This document shows, piece after piece, positions 47,321 to 56,484 of a stretch of DNA of 64,000 nt. The notes below the pieces were generated by a model, which saw only the letters and a list, made by a program, of their open reading frames with translations, was not told where the DNA came from and searched no databases. The translations under genes were made by a program, and so were the position numbers. Within the stretch, counting starts at the first letter, position 1; each line of letters starts with the position of its first letter. Origin of the DNA: an uncultured Mucilaginibacter sp. (GTDB lineage: Bacteria > Bacteroidota > Bacteroidia > Sphingobacteriales > Sphingobacteriaceae). Location: NCBI GenBank assembly GCA_903891475.1, contig CAITEP010000040.1:1-64000 (forward strand), in the 5' to 3' direction.

Positions 47321-49480
47321 ATGATGGAAAGTAAAGAAATATCAAGAAGGAATTTTCTGCGGGCAACAAGTTTGGCGGGTACTGCGCTTTGTTTGGGTTT
47401 TTATCTTCCGGCAAACGCTAAAAAAGAAACCATCATTTCGGCAAACGCTACCGATGAAGCAGGTTTTGAATTTAATGCCTGGATACGCATCGATACCAAT
47501 GGCAAGGTAAGCCTCACCGACCACCGTGCCGAGATGGGTCAGGGTTCCTATCAATCGGTACCTCAAATCATAGCCGAAGAATTGGAAGTTGATTTAAAGG
47601 ATATCAATGTAGTTTTCGCGCAGGGCAACCCTACCAAATTTGGAAGCCAGATAACAGGTGGAAGTTCCACCATCAGAGGGTCGTATAAAAATCTGCTGAA
47701 ATTAAGCGCTACCGCCCGCGAAATGCTAATCACCGCCGCGGCTACCCAATGGAACGTACCGACAAGCGACTGTTATGCCGAATCGGGCCATGTGGTACAC
47801 AAGCCAAGCGGAAAAAAATTGAATTATGGCGATTTGGTGTTAGCCGCATCCAAGCTAACCCCACCTGCGGAGGTTAAACTCAAGCCAATTTCGGCCTACA
47901 AACTTATTCGCAAGCCCTTGCAAAGGCTCGATACGCCTATGAAAACCAATGGAGAAGCCATATTTGGTTTGGATAAAAAACTGCCGGGCATGCTGTACGC
48001 CGTGGTAGAAAGAAACCCAAGATTACGCGGCAAATTGAAAAGCTTTGACGATACAGCCGCGTTGAAAGTTCCAGGTGTTAAAAAAGTTTTTAAGGTACAG
48101 ATGTTGGTAGTGGGTACCACCCGAGATGGGGTAGTGGTGGTGGCCGATTCAACCTGGGCGGCCATACAAGGCAGAAAAGCCTTACGCGTTGAGTGGGACG
48201 ATAGCGGATTTGACCATGTAAATACGGCAGATATTTATACGACCCATGAGAATTTACTCAAAACCCAAGAAGGCCTTTCCTTTAAAAAACAAGGTGAACC
48301 GGATGCGGTTTTAAAAGCGGCTACTAAAAAGTTAGATGTAATTTACCAAACGCCCTACCAATCGCACAGTGCCATGGAGCCGCTGAATTGTATAGCGCAT
48401 TACCAACCAGATAAAATAGAAATATGGGGCCCCATACAAGCGCCCGACTGGGTGCAGGGTGATATCAGCGAAAAGTTTAAAGTCCCACTGGATAAGGTGA
48501 TTGTGAACATGACTTTTTTAGGCGGGGGCTTTGGGCGCAAAGCTTATCTGGACTATACACAGGAGGCGGTAGCCATCTCCAAAGAAATAGGCGGGCCCGT
48601 ACAGGTGGTATGGACACGTGAAGACGATTTGATGCAAGGCCCTTATCGTGCAGGTGTTTCGTACCATGCCGAGGGAGCGATTGATAATAACGAGCTCAGC
48701 GCTTTAAAGTTCAAAATGGCCGGACAGAATATTGACCATTGGGGCAATACCGACCGTAGTAAACCTAACGAAAGCACCGCGGAAAGTTTTTTGTCGCCCT
48801 ATTTTAACAGTATCAAAAATATCAGCTTTTCGGATGTTCCTTACGAAATGCCATTGCCAAATATGTGGTGGCGCTCGGTGTACGCCTCAACAAATGGCTT
48901 TGCCTATGAAAGCTTTTTGAACGAGTTGGCCCTTTTAGCAGGGCAGGATCAGCTTGATTTTAGGAGAAAATATTTGAAGGACGAGCGTTCTCAGGCCTTG
49001 ATTACCAAAATGGAAGAGGTATCAGCCTGGAAGAGCAGGAAGAAGAACCAAGGTTTTGGCGTAGCCATTACCGAATGTTTTGGCACCACGGTTGGGCAGG
49101 TGGTAAAAGTATCTAGAAATGCCGATGGTAAAGTGAAGATTGACCAAGTTTGGGCAGTAATGGACTGCGGCTGGTATGTAAACCCGGATATTATCAGGGC
49201 GCAAGTAGAGGGTTCCATTGTGATGGCGCTTGGCGCGGCAACCATTCATGAAATCACCTTTAAAAATGGCTTGGTAGAGCAGCATAACTTTTATGATTAT
49301 TTAATGCCCCGCATAACCGACATGCCACCTATTGAAGTGCATATTATGGAAAATACCGAAGATGCAGGCGGTGTAGGCGAGCCGGGCTTACCTCCCTTCG
49401 CCCCGGCACTCACAGATGCCATTTTTGACCTGACAGGAAACAGGATAAGGAAACTGCCTTTTAATATGGAGATGATTTAG
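47321..49480 (+). CDS. Molybdopterin-binding large subunit, xanthine dehydrogenase family (isoquinoline oxidoreductase beta type)
   Basis: This 719-aa subunit of a molybdenum hydroxylase is exported by the Tat route: the leader has RRNFLRATSLAG (Arg9-Arg10) and a hydrophobic stretch. Cofactor motifs are present in GGGFGRKAYLDYTQEAV, and the catalytic-glutamate region in GVGEPGLPPFAPALTDAIF. Such enzymes hydroxylate N-heterocycles or oxidise aldehydes, together with a small 2Fe-2S subunit (IorA type). No small subunit or chaperone gene lies next to it in this window, so its partner must be elsewhere or its action differs. Confidence 0.9.
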   Translation: MMESKEISRRNFLRATSLAGTALCLGFYLPANAKKETIISANATDEAGFEFNAWIRIDTNGKVSLTDHRAEMGQGSYQSVPQIIAEELEVDLKDINVVFAQGNPTKFGSQITGGSSTIRGSYKNLLKLSATAREMLITAAATQWNVPTSDCYAESGHVVHKPSGKKLNYGDLVLAASKLTPPAEVKLKPISAYKLIRKPLQRLDTPMKTNGEAIFGLDKKLPGMLYAVVERNPRLRGKLKSFDDTAALKVPGVKKVFKVQMLVVGTTRDGVVVVADSTWAAIQGRKALRVEWDDSGFDHVNTADIYTTHENLLKTQEGLSFKKQGEPDAVLKAATKKLDVIYQTPYQSHSAMEPLNCIAHYQPDKIEIWGPIQAPDWVQGDISEKFKVPLDKVIVNMTFLGGGFGRKAYLDYTQEAVAISKEIGGPVQVVWTREDDLMQGPYRAGVSYHAEGAIDNNELSALKFKMAGQNIDHWGNTDRSKPNESTAESFLSPYFNSIKNISFSDVPYEMPLPNMWWRSVYASTNGFAYESFLNELALLAGQDQLDFRRKYLKDERSQALITKMEEVSAWKSRKKNQGFGVAITECFGTTVGQVVKVSRNADGKVKIDQVWAVMDCGWYVNPDIIRAQVEGSIVMALGAATIHEITFKNGLVEQHNFYDYLMPRITDMPPIEVHIMENTEDAGGVGEPGLPPFAPALTDAIFDLTGNRIRKLPFNMEMI

Positions 49481-49493
49481 CCGTTAGCCCTAA

Positions 49494-49509
49494 TTGGTGT
49501 TATCACCAA
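49494..49509. repeat. REP-type hairpin, copy 1
   Basis: TTGGTGTTATCACCAA, preceded by TAGCCCTAA, belongs to the same family as the hairpin at 52216. Arms are 6 bp with a TTAT loop. It lies just past the stop of the molybdopterin subunit gene and could also help terminate it. Confidence 0.6.
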
Positions 49510-49578
49510 CAAGCTAACTAAATTGTTTTAGGCTATAAATTTGCGATAACAGGTAGTAAATTCTAATTAATTTAAAAA

Positions 49579-50022
49579 ATGATAACTGAAACGGAACAAT
49601 TTACACTGGATATAGAATGGTTTTTTACTGATGGTAATTTTATTGCTTTTGTTACTTCTGCAGGTGGAAGATTGCCTAACGCGATTTCAAAATCAAAAGA
49701 AAATGTAGAAACCCTTGCTAATTATTTGGGGGATTTGCCTATAATTTGCGAAGCTGCTATTAATCCAAATTTAAGCAGATTTATAAAAAAAAAAGATATT
49801 GATGACCAATATCTATATGACTACATTCATTTTGGAATGAGGGGTTTCTATACTTATGATAAAACGACACCAGGTAATTTTGCCGATGACAATTTCCACT
49901 TGGTAACCATACCAAAAACACCTTTAAAATTAAACGATTTACCATCTGAAATAAAAGCTATAATCCATACCAATACCACCTTTGAAATTGGAGAACCATT
50001 TAAAGTCGCTTCTTTTGGATAA
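49579..50022 (+). CDS. Uncharacterised 147-aa protein
   Basis: I do not recognise a family. It is a soluble protein with no signal or membrane segment, mixed alpha/beta, with a conserved-looking centre (DIDDQYLYDYIHFGMRGFYT). It might be an immunity or accessory protein. The gene stands alone between two REP-type hairpins and is rather AT-rich. Confidence 0.6.
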   Translation: MITETEQFTLDIEWFFTDGNFIAFVTSAGGRLPNAISKSKENVETLANYLGDLPIICEAAINPNLSRFIKKKDIDDQYLYDYIHFGMRGFYTYDKTTPGNFADDNFHLVTIPKTPLKLNDLPSEIKAIIHTNTTFEIGEPFKVASFG

Positions 50023-50027
50023 CTAGC

Positions 50028-50056
50028 CCTTGTTGGTGATAACGCCAACTAATGCT
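50028..50056. repeat. REP-type hairpin, copy 2
   Basis: The sequence CCCTTGTTGGTGATAACGCCAAC follows TAG, matching the family at 52216 with an ATAA loop and one G-T pair in the stem. It lies between the convergent 147-aa gene and the S41 peptidase gene. Confidence 0.55.
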
Positions 50057-50068
50057 AAAAAATGATTA

Positions 50069-51466
50069 CTACTTTACTAGTTTCTTTTTCAAGTACGATA
50101 CAGCGTTATCCATTGCAGGGTCTTTTTTATGTAGATAGTCGTTAAGGGTTGGTATTACTTCAATATCGGGTTTAACGCCAAAGCCTACAAATTCGCGTCC
50201 GTCGGGATAGGTGTCTTTTTTGGTACAAACCCTGGCCGAGCCACCGCCCGGCAAATCGAACATTAAGGGCTGACCAGTACTTCCGAACGAGTTTTGCCCT
50301 ATTTTTATCATATGCTTTTGATTGTCGGCCCTAATCAAAAAATCTTCCGCTGCCGAGGCGGTATTATGTCCAATAAGTAATACGGTAGGCACCACTATTC
50401 GTTTAGCGTTCAAGTGAATGGTTTCGGTTTCGTATGGGAAGTTATAGTAATAATTACCTTTAGCCATTAAATAAAACTTGGCTACTTCTTGCTTCGTCAT
50501 GCCCCAATCCGGGTTATCTTTTAAAGTATCTTTTTCGGTGAAAAAAGTGCCCCAGGCTTTATAGGTTGCATTATGTTCTCTTGTTGTATTTCGGGCACCA
50601 TAAAAAACAGTGTCGTTGCTCAAATATTTTAAAATGGCTGTGCCAATACCTGTACTGCCGCCGCCATTGTATCTTAAATCAATAATCAGGCCTTTTGCTT
50701 TATATAATTCGGGCAGTAGGCCAATAAATAAAGAGTCGATTTTATTATCTTCAAATGAATTTAAGGAAACATAGGCAATGTCTTTATTTACCCATTTAAA
50801 ATCTAAAAGCTGTCTGTCGGGTTCAAAAGCGGGGTAAACCTCTTTTTCTCGCGTAGTTTTATGGGTAAGTGTGAGTGTCTTGATCTTGTTATCAGGCAGT
50901 TGAATTTTTAAGGTGAATGTATCGCCTTCCAAGCCACGCAATAAGCCCGACATACTATAATCTTTTACCACATAATTTGTTGAGGATGAAATATAAGGGG
51001 CAACTTTTTCGTCAATATACTTTTGTGTTGGCATGCCATTTACTTCAATAACTTCACTACCAACAGGAATTTCGTCTTTTTTACTAAAATTAACCCGGGT
51101 GATGATGGCCTTATCACCAATGTTTTCGATGAAAAACCGATAATCACCAAACATGGTGTTCATTTGTTCTATGGTTTTCGGTAAATACACATTGGTATGC
51201 CCATCTTTAAGGAAAGCACAAAACTTTTGCAGCTCCCGGTAGTACTCATAATCGTTTTTGGTATTTTGCACTATGGTGATGAGTTCCTTGTAACGGTTAT
51301 CCCATTGGGTTCTGTCAACCCTGTTTAGGTAAACAAAGTTATAATTTACCTCTTGCCAAAATTTTGATAAACCATACACCTTTTCCGCCGGACTAAGTGT
51401 ATTAGGCACTTGGCTATACCCAGAAAATGACAGCAAAAGGAATGCTAAAACGATGATTGTTTTCAT
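50069..51466 (-). CDS. Exported S41-family (C-terminal processing type) peptidase
   Basis: This 465-aa protein has a signal peptide (cleavage near SGYSQ), a helical N-terminal part, a PDZ-like middle (GSEVIEVNGMPTQKYIDEKV) and an S41 catalytic domain. In the catalytic domain LIDLRYNGGGSTG precedes the nucleophile serine in GHNTASAAEDFLI. S41 enzymes cleave C-terminal regions of proteins in the envelope. It is a single gene. Confidence 0.9.
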   Translation of the reverse strand: MKTIIVLAFLLLSFSGYSQVPNTLSPAEKVYGLSKFWQEVNYNFVYLNRVDRTQWDNRYKELITIVQNTKNDYEYYRELQKFCAFLKDGHTNVYLPKTIEQMNTMFGDYRFFIENIGDKAIITRVNFSKKDEIPVGSEVIEVNGMPTQKYIDEKVAPYISSSTNYVVKDYSMSGLLRGLEGDTFTLKIQLPDNKIKTLTLTHKTTREKEVYPAFEPDRQLLDFKWVNKDIAYVSLNSFEDNKIDSLFIGLLPELYKAKGLIIDLRYNGGGSTGIGTAILKYLSNDTVFYGARNTTREHNATYKAWGTFFTEKDTLKDNPDWGMTKQEVAKFYLMAKGNYYYNFPYETETIHLNAKRIVVPTVLLIGHNTASAAEDFLIRADNQKHMIKIGQNSFGSTGQPLMFDLPGGGSARVCTKKDTYPDGREFVGFGVKPDIEVIPTLNDYLHKKDPAMDNAVSYLKKKLVK

Positions 51467-51643
51467 GATTTGAAGTTAAATTTTCTTTTCTAATTTAACA
51501 AATCCGTTTAGCAAGCATAAAGATGCAAATACATACCATCAAAATTTTTTGGTAATTTATATTAAACCTTTAACCTAAATATAAATTAATTTTTTAACTT
51601 TTATATTTCGGATAGCAGTATGCAATCTATATTTTCTATCCTA

Positions 51644-51934
51644 TTATGGTAAAATAGGCTCTTGTCGGTTATCCCAAAAAAACAAGAGGTTAATTTGGGT
51701 TTCCGTTACTTGATAAAACAAAGAGCATTGTTTGGTTATAAAGGCAATCCTCACTTTTTCATTAAAGGTTGATGCTTTATAAATGAAGGGATTGTTTGCA
51801 ATTATGGATATGATTTGATCGGCTTTAGCCAAAAATGAATCAGCGGCCTTCAAACCAAATTTATTGTTAATAAAATGATAAGTAATTGAGAGTGTTTCCT
51901 TGGCATAAGGTGTATAAAAAACCGAATAACTCAT
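51644..51934 (-). CDS. RelE/ParE-family toxin
   Basis: This 96-aa protein has the RelE/ParE fold pattern. The start SVFYTPYAKETLSITYHFIN is followed by KADQIISIIANNPF, and the end LLFFWDNRQEP is a common ParE-like ending. ParE poisons gyrase, while RelE cuts mRNA on the ribosome; the subtype cannot be told from sequence. It overlaps the antitoxin gene by 4 bp. Confidence 0.85.
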   Translation of the reverse strand: MSYSVFYTPYAKETLSITYHFINNKFGLKAADSFLAKADQIISIIANNPFIYKASTFNEKVRIAFITKQCSLFYQVTETQINLLFFWDNRQEPILP

Positions 51935-52143
51935 GCAAGCTTACCTAGCATATCATTTATTCCGGTATAGGGCAATAAGTCTCGGCTTTCAGCCTGCTTT
52001 AACGAGGTGCTTATACCATCCAAAACATGGCTCGGGTATTTATCAGGTCTGTTGTATTCAAAGGCAATATTCATGGCTTCCATCACCTCTTTTAAGGCTT
52101 TGAGTTGCTCTTTATTCTCAAAATAAACAGTTAATGAGTCCAT
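51931..52143 (-). CDS. Antitoxin of the RelE/ParE pair
   Basis: This 70-aa protein is rich in charged residues. The N-terminal part is a short beta-alpha element (MDSLTVYFENKEQLKALKEV), resembling the small DUF2683-like antitoxins of Bacteroidota. It precedes the toxin on the minus strand and overlaps it by 4 bp, the normal order for antitoxin-first modules. Confidence 0.8.
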   Translation of the reverse strand: MDSLTVYFENKEQLKALKEVMEAMNIAFEYNRPDKYPSHVLDGISTSLKQAESRDLLPYTGINDMLGKLA

Positions 52144-52215
52144 ATAACAAATATAGTAAATTCAAACCAACATAATAAAAATGAAAAAATCAATTTATTT
52201 CTCTTTTTTTAGCCC

Positions 52216-52237
52216 TTGTTGGTGTTATCACCAACAA
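52216..52237. repeat. REP-type hairpin, copy 3 (upstream of the RAYT gene)
   Basis: Perfect 9-bp arms (TTGTTGGTG at 52216-52224, CACCAACAA at 52229-52237) enclose TTAT, with a TAGCCC head. It stands 45 bp before the RAYT gene and is in inverted orientation to the copy at 52861-52882 behind that gene. Confidence 0.8.
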
Positions 52238-52281
52238 GCTTTTGTCACCAATATTAATCTTATCATCCTTATATTAGCTAT

Positions 52282-52806
52282 ATGGACAAAATAAATTTCG
52301 ACTATCACCCACAGTTTTTTACTGCGACTATTTTAGAATGGAAACATTTGTTGAAAAAAGATTCTTATAAAGATATTGTTATTAATAGTTTGAAATTTCT
52401 TGTGGCAGAAAAGAGCATTGTAATTTACGCTTTTGTGATTATGCCAAACCATATCCACTTGATATGGCAAATTCAGGATTGTTTTAAACGGGAAACTATA
52501 CAAATGCGTTTTTTAAAATTTACAGCACAGCAAATGAAATTTATGCTTATACAAGAAGATAAAACTCAAATTGAAAAATTTCGTGTAAACGCGAAAGACA
52601 GGGCATACCAATTTTGGGAAAGAAACGCGTTAAGTATTGATTTATGGAGTCCTAAAGTTTTTAATCAGAAGTTGGATTATATTCATAATAATCCGCTACA
52701 GGACAAATGGCAGCTGGCTAGTACACCCGAAGATTATAAGTATTCTTCTGCCCGATTTTATGCTACCGGAATTGATGAATTTGGGCTAGTTACACATTAT
52801 AATTAA
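52282..52806 (+). CDS. REP-associated tyrosine transposase (RAYT, Y1/HUH type)
   Basis: This 174-aa single-strand DNA transposase of the Y1 family is thought to spread REP hairpins. The HUH metal motif is in FVIMPNHIHLIW (His57, His59) and the catalytic Tyr133 in QKLDYIHNNP. The length is that of a full RAYT. It sits between inverted REP hairpins (52216 and 52861), the standard RAYT layout, so both gene and hairpins are probably functional. The related hairpins at 49494 and 50028 are likely its substrates. Confidence 0.9.
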   Translation: MDKINFDYHPQFFTATILEWKHLLKKDSYKDIVINSLKFLVAEKSIVIYAFVIMPNHIHLIWQIQDCFKRETIQMRFLKFTAQQMKFMLIQEDKTQIEKFRVNAKDRAYQFWERNALSIDLWSPKVFNQKLDYIHNNPLQDKWQLASTPEDYKYSSARFYATGIDEFGLVTHYN

Positions 52807-52860
52807 CAATAGATTTAGTGGTGATGTATTTAGGTGTTCTTCCTTATATAACATATCTGT

Positions 52861-52882
52861 TTGTTGGTGATAACACCAACAA
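52861..52882. repeat. REP-type hairpin, copy 4 (downstream of the RAYT gene)
   Basis: Arms TTGTTGGTG and CACCAACAA enclose ATAA, with the AAAGGC tail being the complement of the GCC(C/T)TT head seen in the other copies. This copy is inverted relative to the one at 52216. Confidence 0.8.
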
Positions 52883-52912
52883 AGGCGAAAGCTGTAGTTT
52901 ATAAATAATAAC

Positions 52913-52956
52913 TAACTCCACACAAGCAAATCTATTCCAATGCTTGTGTGGAGTTA
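52913..52956 (-). terminator. Hairpin after the GH13 gene
   Basis: Perfect 16-bp arms (52913-52928 and 52941-52956) enclose a 12-nt loop. It starts 15 bp past the GH13 stop on the minus strand. There is no long T run, so it may protect the mRNA end as much as terminate. Confidence 0.6.
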
Positions 52957-52970
52957 ATATACCTTTTACC

Positions 52971-54626
52971 TTATTCCACTTTAAAAATCACGGCCGAAAC
53001 TGCCGGCAATTTTATAGTATCCAGTTCCTTACCAATTTTATAGGTGCCGTTTTTTGAGGTGCCGTATATATTGTTAACATGGTTGGCTTGTAGTGTCTTG
53101 ATTTTTGCTTCAACCGCTTTATCAGTAGGGTTTATAGCGATAACATATTTTCCATTACCCTTTTGGCGCATATAAACCATTGGGTAGGCTTGTTTTTCGT
53201 CGCTCAGAAATGTCCAATCGCCATCGTTGCCAAGCGCTTCAGTAGTTGATCTTAATTTCAATAAGTTCCTCACATAGTTCAATTGCGAATTTGGGTCGCT
53301 TTCTTGTTTGGCTACATTTGGACGGTTGGCATCCGGATCTAAAGGAATATACAGATTGGCTTTTTGCGCGGTTGAGAAACCGGCGTTTTCACTGCCATCC
53401 CATTGCATAGGCGTGCGCGTTCCCGAACGGTTTTTACTTCCCTCCACATCAGGGGAGTTTTGTATATATTTCATGCCTATTTCGTCGCCATAATAAATAA
53501 ATGGCACCCCGGGTTGGGTGAGCAAAAAGGTTAACAATACTTTTAGTTGCGCCGCGTCCTCTCTTCCCTCGCTGGCAATACGTGGAGAATCATGGTTACC
53601 TGTTGGGAGCGATAGATAACCTTTATTTATGGTATTGCTGTATTGATCGGTAAAGTATTGTTTCCAATCCACAATATCTCCTTCTCCGGCCTTGGTAAAA
53701 TAAACCTTGGCATCGGTTTTCTTTCCCCTTTCATAGGCGGAGGTTAGCTTTCCCGGGCGTAAAAAATCAATGTCAAAACCTGCCTCGATGGATTGTTTAG
53801 GGTTAAACCATTCGGCAATCAAAACCCCTTGCGGAAATTTTTGGTCGAACCAGCCGTTCAACTCTTTCCAAAGGGCGATGGTCGCCTTTTTATCAGGGTC
53901 GTTTTTTACCAAGCTGGCGGCAAGGTCAACCCTAAAACCATCAATACCTTTTTCGAGCCAAAAAGTAATGATGTTTTGTAATTCACGCCGTACCGCACGT
54001 GGTCCGGGCGCATCCACCGATTGTTCCCATGGATGGTTTGGGTTTGGGTTGGCATACCCATAATTAAGGGCGGGTTGTATATCGTAAAAATTTTTAATAA
54101 AATATTTGGCCCTTGGCGCATTGGCTTCTACCCAACGGGATGCCTCTTGTTCCGATAAATCATTTGGTTTATTGGGCGCCCAAATATAATAGTCGCTGTA
54201 TTGCAGGTTTTTGTCGGCCAGCATTGATTGTTTAAACCAAGGGCTTTCGTTGGAGGAATGCCCGGCCACTAAATCGAGCACGATATGCATTCCCCTTTTA
54301 TGAACCTCTTCCGCTAGTTGTATCAACTCGGTATTGGTGCCAAAGCGTTGGTCAACCTGGTAAAAATCAATTACGTCATACCCACCATCTTTAAAAGCCG
54401 ATTTAAACACGGGATTTAACCATATGGTGTTGATACCAATAGATTGAATATAATCCAAGCGCGACATAATACCCTTCAAATCACCAATACCGTCGCCATT
54501 GCTATCTTGAAAAGAAGAAGGGTAAATTTGGTAAAACACCGCCGACTTCACCCAATCCGGATGGTTTTGAGCGGAAACTGCCCCGCAGATTAGAAAACCA
54601 ATCACTAAAACTAAAAACGATTTCAT
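52971..54626 (-). CDS. Exported GH13 alpha-glucosidase
   Basis: This 551-aa protein has a signal peptide (cleavage near VSAQ) and a GH13 barrel. The nucleophile is Asp234 (GFRVDLAA), the acid/base Glu272 (LIAEWF) and the transition-state stabiliser His345-Asp346 (GNHDSPR). A C-terminal beta domain follows. Oligo-alpha-glucosides from starch are the likely substrate. It is co-directional with the tannase-like gene 53 bp upstream, with which it may form an operon. Confidence 0.92.
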   Translation of the reverse strand: MKSFLVLVIGFLICGAVSAQNHPDWVKSAVFYQIYPSSFQDSNGDGIGDLKGIMSRLDYIQSIGINTIWLNPVFKSAFKDGGYDVIDFYQVDQRFGTNTELIQLAEEVHKRGMHIVLDLVAGHSSNESPWFKQSMLADKNLQYSDYYIWAPNKPNDLSEQEASRWVEANAPRAKYFIKNFYDIQPALNYGYANPNPNHPWEQSVDAPGPRAVRRELQNIITFWLEKGIDGFRVDLAASLVKNDPDKKATIALWKELNGWFDQKFPQGVLIAEWFNPKQSIEAGFDIDFLRPGKLTSAYERGKKTDAKVYFTKAGEGDIVDWKQYFTDQYSNTINKGYLSLPTGNHDSPRIASEGREDAAQLKVLLTFLLTQPGVPFIYYGDEIGMKYIQNSPDVEGSKNRSGTRTPMQWDGSENAGFSTAQKANLYIPLDPDANRPNVAKQESDPNSQLNYVRNLLKLRSTTEALGNDGDWTFLSDEKQAYPMVYMRQKGNGKYVIAINPTDKAVEAKIKTLQANHVNNIYGTSKNGTYKIGKELDTIKLPAVSAVIFKVE

Positions 54627-54679
54627 CTATTTTACTTTTATTCTTAATTAATCATTTATCACTATCAAAAAACTAGCCT

Positions 54680-56245
54680 CTATTTACAAATACTATCCGT
54701 CCAGCTAAAAAGTTCGGCTAGGTCATAGTCGCCGCTGTGTGGTCTGTCCCAAGGGAGTTCCAGGTTCGCGTTATAGCCCTTATTTTGTAATAAAGTAGCC
54801 AGCATGACAGATATGGCCAAACCGGTATCCTTATCCTTACTGCCATGCCTGATGCGCCAGTTTTGCGCTACTTTGGTATTGGGGCTGCCAATGTAATACA
54901 TGGGGTTCATCATTTTTACAATGGTTTGGTCGGCTTTTAGTTTACTGGTGGTTGAGTTTTCAGCGGCAAAATCGGTAAAATGTTGTTTGTCGATGCTGGT
55001 TGTACCAAACAATTGTGTTTCGGGGGTACTCAAATCCAACGCGTCAAAAGCAGGGGGTGTTTTTTGACGTTGCATATAGTTTAGGTAGGCGTTATAATCC
55101 AAATCGCTTACCTTGCTTCCTGCCAATTTGAGCCATGTAAGAGATGACAGGTTCTTGCCAGAGTCAATGGCTTTTTGTGCCGATTGCATTACATATTGCT
55201 TTATCAAATCCTTAAAGTTGCCATCGCCGTTATCATCCAATTTTAGCAAATTGCCAGTCTTGTCCTTCAATTGTAAACTGTTAAGATAAGCCGGAAATTG
55301 CACTTTTAGGGCTTTGGAGATCTTAATCTGTTCCTCGGTCAGGTTGTTTGGCTGACTGCTGTTATTTCCCGGCATTGGCGGACCGCCACGCACATAGGTA
55401 TTGATGCCATAAAATTGCCATTCGTAAGCCATATCGGCATGGTCAAGGTTAATAATTGGGCAATAAGCCGAAACCGCGAAAATATCATCCGAAGTATTGG
55501 CGGCTCCAATAGCATTGAGGTAAGGCAAATAATCGGGATTATTACCGGTAGCCCCTAACAAGGTCGACATGGCACCACCCGCGCTTGTACCGTTGGAGAT
55601 AATTTTATTGGCATCGCCCGGCATAACCGCATTGTTAAATTTAAGGTAGCGAATAGCGGCTTTCAAATCAACCAAAGCAGCCGGAGCCTTACCGGTATAA
55701 ACACCATCCTTATCCTTTGTTGTACGCCCCCTTGCACCAGCCGAGGCTACCACATAACCTTTATACAAAGCCACCAATACGGCAGATTGCTTTGGCCCTT
55801 GCCCCATTGGCATGCCAGGCATTGGTCCGTTAGGCGGCGGCCCAGAAGGAAGTGCCCCTTCAGGCGGTCGGCCATTTAACGGGGGCATATCGCCCATTGG
55901 GCCATTATTGCTGGTGCTTGCCGGTTTGGCTGGCATATAACCACCTACTTTGTTTGGAAAAAAAATGGGCGCGGTAGCAGCGGTATATCCGTTAATGCTC
56001 TTGCCGTTAAAATATTCAACCGGAATGTAGATGTTCATTACCTCGTAGCTGGTATCAACCGGCTTTTGTACGTAAACAATTTTTTGGTAGGCACGTACTT
56101 TAAAGGTTTTTCCGTTAAGCGTTAAACTTTGCTCAACATATTTATCGGGGTTAAATGCCAAACTAAAATTGCCCTGCGCGTGTACCGCATTGCTTGCAAA
56201 AAAAGCAAGCAGTAAGGATAGTAATTTTAAATTATAGGTTTTCAT
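54680..56245 (-). CDS. Exported subtype B tannase-like esterase
   Basis: This 521-aa alpha/beta hydrolase has a signal peptide (cleavage near VHAQ) and the nucleophile serine in ISNGTSAGGAMS, matching GxSxG. The overall layout resembles subtype B tannases, which split gallate esters of plant tannins. The C-terminal histidine is likely in RPHSGDYDL. Residues about 118-152 form a stretch rich in Pro, Gly and Met (RPPEGALPSGPPPNGP is part), probably an exposed linker. Gallate specificity is not proven. Confidence 0.8.
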   Translation of the reverse strand: MKTYNLKLLSLLLAFFASNAVHAQGNFSLAFNPDKYVEQSLTLNGKTFKVRAYQKIVYVQKPVDTSYEVMNIYIPVEYFNGKSINGYTAATAPIFFPNKVGGYMPAKPASTSNNGPMGDMPPLNGRPPEGALPSGPPPNGPMPGMPMGQGPKQSAVLVALYKGYVVASAGARGRTTKDKDGVYTGKAPAALVDLKAAIRYLKFNNAVMPGDANKIISNGTSAGGAMSTLLGATGNNPDYLPYLNAIGAANTSDDIFAVSAYCPIINLDHADMAYEWQFYGINTYVRGGPPMPGNNSSQPNNLTEEQIKISKALKVQFPAYLNSLQLKDKTGNLLKLDDNGDGNFKDLIKQYVMQSAQKAIDSGKNLSSLTWLKLAGSKVSDLDYNAYLNYMQRQKTPPAFDALDLSTPETQLFGTTSIDKQHFTDFAAENSTTSKLKADQTIVKMMNPMYYIGSPNTKVAQNWRIRHGSKDKDTGLAISVMLATLLQNKGYNANLELPWDRPHSGDYDLAELFSWTDSICK

Positions 56246-56270
56246 GCGTATTTAATTTTTTGAATTATTG

Positions 56271-56288
56271 TCCCGATAGCTATCGGGA
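56271..56288. repeat. 18-bp palindrome with GATAGCTATC core
   Basis: TCCCGATAGCTATCGGGA is fully symmetric. The same core occurs in the 68-bp repeats at 21638 and 21787. It lies 26 bp upstream of the tannase-like gene start; the remaining gap to 56484 has no gene. Confidence 0.6.
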
Positions 56289-56484
56289 TATTGAATATTT
56301 ATAAAACAAACGTAGTTATTCATTTTTTGAATGCAAACAAAGGTCGACCGCAGTGCTGATCATATCTGCCAATGAACATTTTTAGCCGATAAGAGAAATT
56401 TAGGTTTTGTAAAAAAAGCGAAAATGTGTTCATACGCTGCCAAGTTCAGCATTCAGGCTGGTGGCTAAATAAAAGCCAAGCCCT

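Noticed and set aside
52216..52882. REP hairpins read only as ordinary terminators
   Set aside because: Copies share a sequence-specific head and loop and stand inverted around a RAYT gene, which fits a REP family better, although termination may be a side role.
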